Assembly: GCA_035426385.1 (NCBI GenBank)
Contig: DAOLZQ010000002.1
Coordinates: forward strand, 43,321-107,320
Direction: 5' to 3'
Length of the DNA stretch: 64,000 nt
From: Parvibacillus sp035426385
Lineage (GTDB): Bacteria; Bacteroidota; Bacteroidia; Chitinophagales; Saprospiraceae
The notes under the pieces are model-generated. The model did no database searches. It saw only the letters and a program-made list of their open reading frames with translations, and was not told the DNA's origin. Within the stretch, counting starts at the first letter, position 1. Each line of letters starts with the position of its first letter. A program made the translations under genes and the position numbers. This document shows, one piece after another, positions 62,692-64,000 of this stretch.

Positions 62692-64000
62692 TGATACCTC
62701 TAGCGGAACGTATGCGGCCTCTGACCCCTGATGACTATGTAGGACAACCTCATCTGATGAGCCCTGATGCACCGCTGCGTAAATCCTTGGAGCAGAAGAA
62801 AATCCATTCCTGTATTTTTTGGGGTCCCCCGGGAGTCGGCAAGACCTCTCTGGCTTTACTTATGTCCGCTTACTTAGATCGCAAACTATATGCACTCAGT
62901 GCAGTCAATGCCGGAGTGAAGGATGTTCGAGAGATACTTGCCCGTGCCTCAAAGCGTGATTTATTTCAAAAAGATACGCCTATCTTATTCATTGATGAGA
63001 TCCATCGTTTCAATAAATCACAACAAGATGCTCTGCTGGAAGCAGTAGAAAAGGGAATCATAATTCTTATCGGAGCAACAACTGAAAATCCCTCATTTGA
63101 AGTCAATAATGCCTTACTCTCACGCTGTCAGGTTTACATTTTAACAGAACTTTCGGTAGATGAACTTAAATCATTGATTTCAAATGCATTAAGCAAAGAT
63201 ATTGTCCTTAATAAACTGAACATCAGGGTAGATGAACCTGATGCGCTGATGTACTTCAGTGGCGGAGATGCACGTAAGCTGTATAACCTGCTTGAGCTTA
63301 TAGTTAATACCGCTGAATCCACAGATGAAATTATAATAAGTAATGCCTCTGTAGAACAATTGATGCTGACTAAATCAGTCATGTTTGACAAAGGTGGTGA
63401 AATGCACTATGACATCATTTCCGCTTTCATAAAGTCAATAAAAGGAAGTGATCCGGATGCAGCCGTGTACTGGATGGCGCGCATGATCGCGGGCGGTGAG
63501 GATCCGATATTTATATGTCGTCGCATGGTAGTCCTTGCTGCAGAAGATATTGGCCTTGCAAATAGCAATGGTTTATTGATAGCTAATGCTTGCATGGATG
63601 CAGTTCATAAGATCGGTATGCCTGAAGCTCGCATCATCATGGCACAATGTGCCATCTATTTGGCCTGTGCTGAGAAGAGTAACTCTGCATACGTAGCTAT
63701 CAATCAGGCTCTGGAAGAAGTCAACCGCTCCGGCGACTTGAGTGTTCCCTTGCACTTGCGAAATGCACCCACTAAGCTCATGAAAAATATTGGGTATGGG
63801 GCCGATTACAAATACCCACATAATTTTCCTGGTAACTATGCCGATCAGCAATACATGCCTGATAAACTTGTAGACACTACCTTGTACACCCCAGGCCATA
63901 ATCTGGCTGAAGCAAAAATGAAAGCTGCGCTTCATGAAAAGAAAAATTACGAGGGCGCCATGGCCGCCTTCTACGCGGACTCCGCGGCGCGGATCTCCGG
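62691..64000 (+). CDS. rarA: RarA/MgsA replication-associated AAA+ ATPase (3' end not normal)
   Basis: Replication-fork ATPase related to clamp loaders. Walker A GPPGVGKTS, Walker B LFIDEIHRF, sensor GATTENPSFE and the SRC motif LLSRCQVY are all clear, and KYPHNFPGNYADQQYMP is the usual C-terminal stretch. 420 native codons run to 63950, where a family member would be almost complete. From 63951 the same frame continues as 50 bases of GC-rich sequence that does not fit the family, so the true stop is missing. Probably a chimeric or window-end join. Confidence 0.88.
   Translation, partial: MIPLAERMRPLTPDDYVGQPHLMSPDAPLRKSLEQKKIHSCIFWGPPGVGKTSLALLMSAYLDRKLYALSAVNAGVKDVREILARASKRDLFQKDTPILFIDEIHRFNKSQQDALLEAVEKGIIILIGATTENPSFEVNNALLSRCQVYILTELSVDELKSLISNALSKDIVLNKLNIRVDEPDALMYFSGGDARKLYNLLELIVNTAESTDEIIISNASVEQLMLTKSVMFDKGGEMHYDIISAFIKSIKGSDPDAAVYWMARMIAGGEDPIFICRRMVVLAAEDIGLANSNGLLIANACMDAVHKIGMPEARIIMAQCAIYLACAEKSNSAYVAINQALEEVNRSGDLSVPLHLRNAPTKLMKNIGYGADYKYPHNFPGNYADQQYMPDKLVDTTLYTPGHNLAEAKMKAALHEKKNYEGAMAAFYADSAARIS
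63951..64000. other. GC-rich terminal segment, likely foreign
   Basis: 38 of 50 bases are G or C, against an AT-rich window. Read in the rarA frame, all 16 complete codons end in G or C (for example GAG GGC GCC ATG GCC GCC), as in a high-GC genome, and encode EGAMAAFYADSAARIS. It looks like a coding fragment of another organism joined to this contig. Confidence 0.75.

Noticed and set aside
1..64000. CRISPR array, insertion sequence, phage or restriction system
   Set aside because: No regularly spaced repeats, transposase, integrase, cas or methylase-nuclease pair was seen on either strand.

Overview
The window reads as a housekeeping segment of a Bacteroidota chromosome, probably of the Saprospiria/Chitinophagia type. 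Evidence: AT-rich DNA; promoters of the Bacteroidota form (-7 TAnnTTTG, sometimes with -33 TTTG or TTG) and few Shine-Dalgarno sites; type IX secretion (T9SS) sorting domains of both type A and type B; a fused SecDF; BatA-type VWA protein; DUF2795, DUF4412-like, DUF1343/NamZ and many beta-barrel and SusC-like envelope genes. No rRNA, tRNA, CRISPR array, insertion sequence, integrase or prophage gene was seen.

Layout. 1-13.8 kb, mostly minus strand: partial secDF, a divergent BON-LysM gene, then cmk-marC-upp-symporter-Pif1 helicase-DUF423, a DUF2795 gene, queA, a secreted DUF4412-like protein, and engB-acyltransferase-exonuclease. 14-24 kb, mixed strands: an outer-membrane barrel, an acyl-CoA carboxyltransferase plus THUMP methyltransferase pair, pdhC, GH20 hexosaminidase plus PLP enzyme, holA and a LuxE-family gene. 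23.8-30 kb, plus strand: lipoprotein, uridine phosphorylase, two tandem T9SS-B surface proteins, lptC, beta-carbonic anhydrase. 30-32.3 kb, minus: an Omp28-like T9SS-A protein, fabG and a conserved small protein. 32.4-43.2 kb, plus: terC, an Exo-X-like exonuclease, an MbnP-like/MbnP/MbnH locus, a GlcD-type oxidase, gyrA, a TPR protein and purC. 43.3-60 kb, minus: a giant TPR protein with an outer-membrane barrel, folK-dNK-TonB receptor, a DarB-like ketosynthase with a lipoprotein, BatA-namZ, and purH-coaX-barrel. 60.2-64 kb, plus: CDF transporter, YigZ, coaE, ferredoxin and rarA, which runs off the edge.

The most notable content is (i) the MbnP/MbnH cluster, a predicted di-heme enzyme and copper-protein substrate pair with an extra divergent MbnP-like lipoprotein; (ii) a DarB-like ketosynthase III with no resorcinol or flexirubin partner genes beside it; (iii) the giant TPR/outer-membrane barrel pair; and (iv) the last 50 bases, which switch abruptly to GC-rich coding DNA where every codon ends in G or C, most likely a chimeric assembly end. 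All functions are inferred from reading translated sequence; no database search was run.
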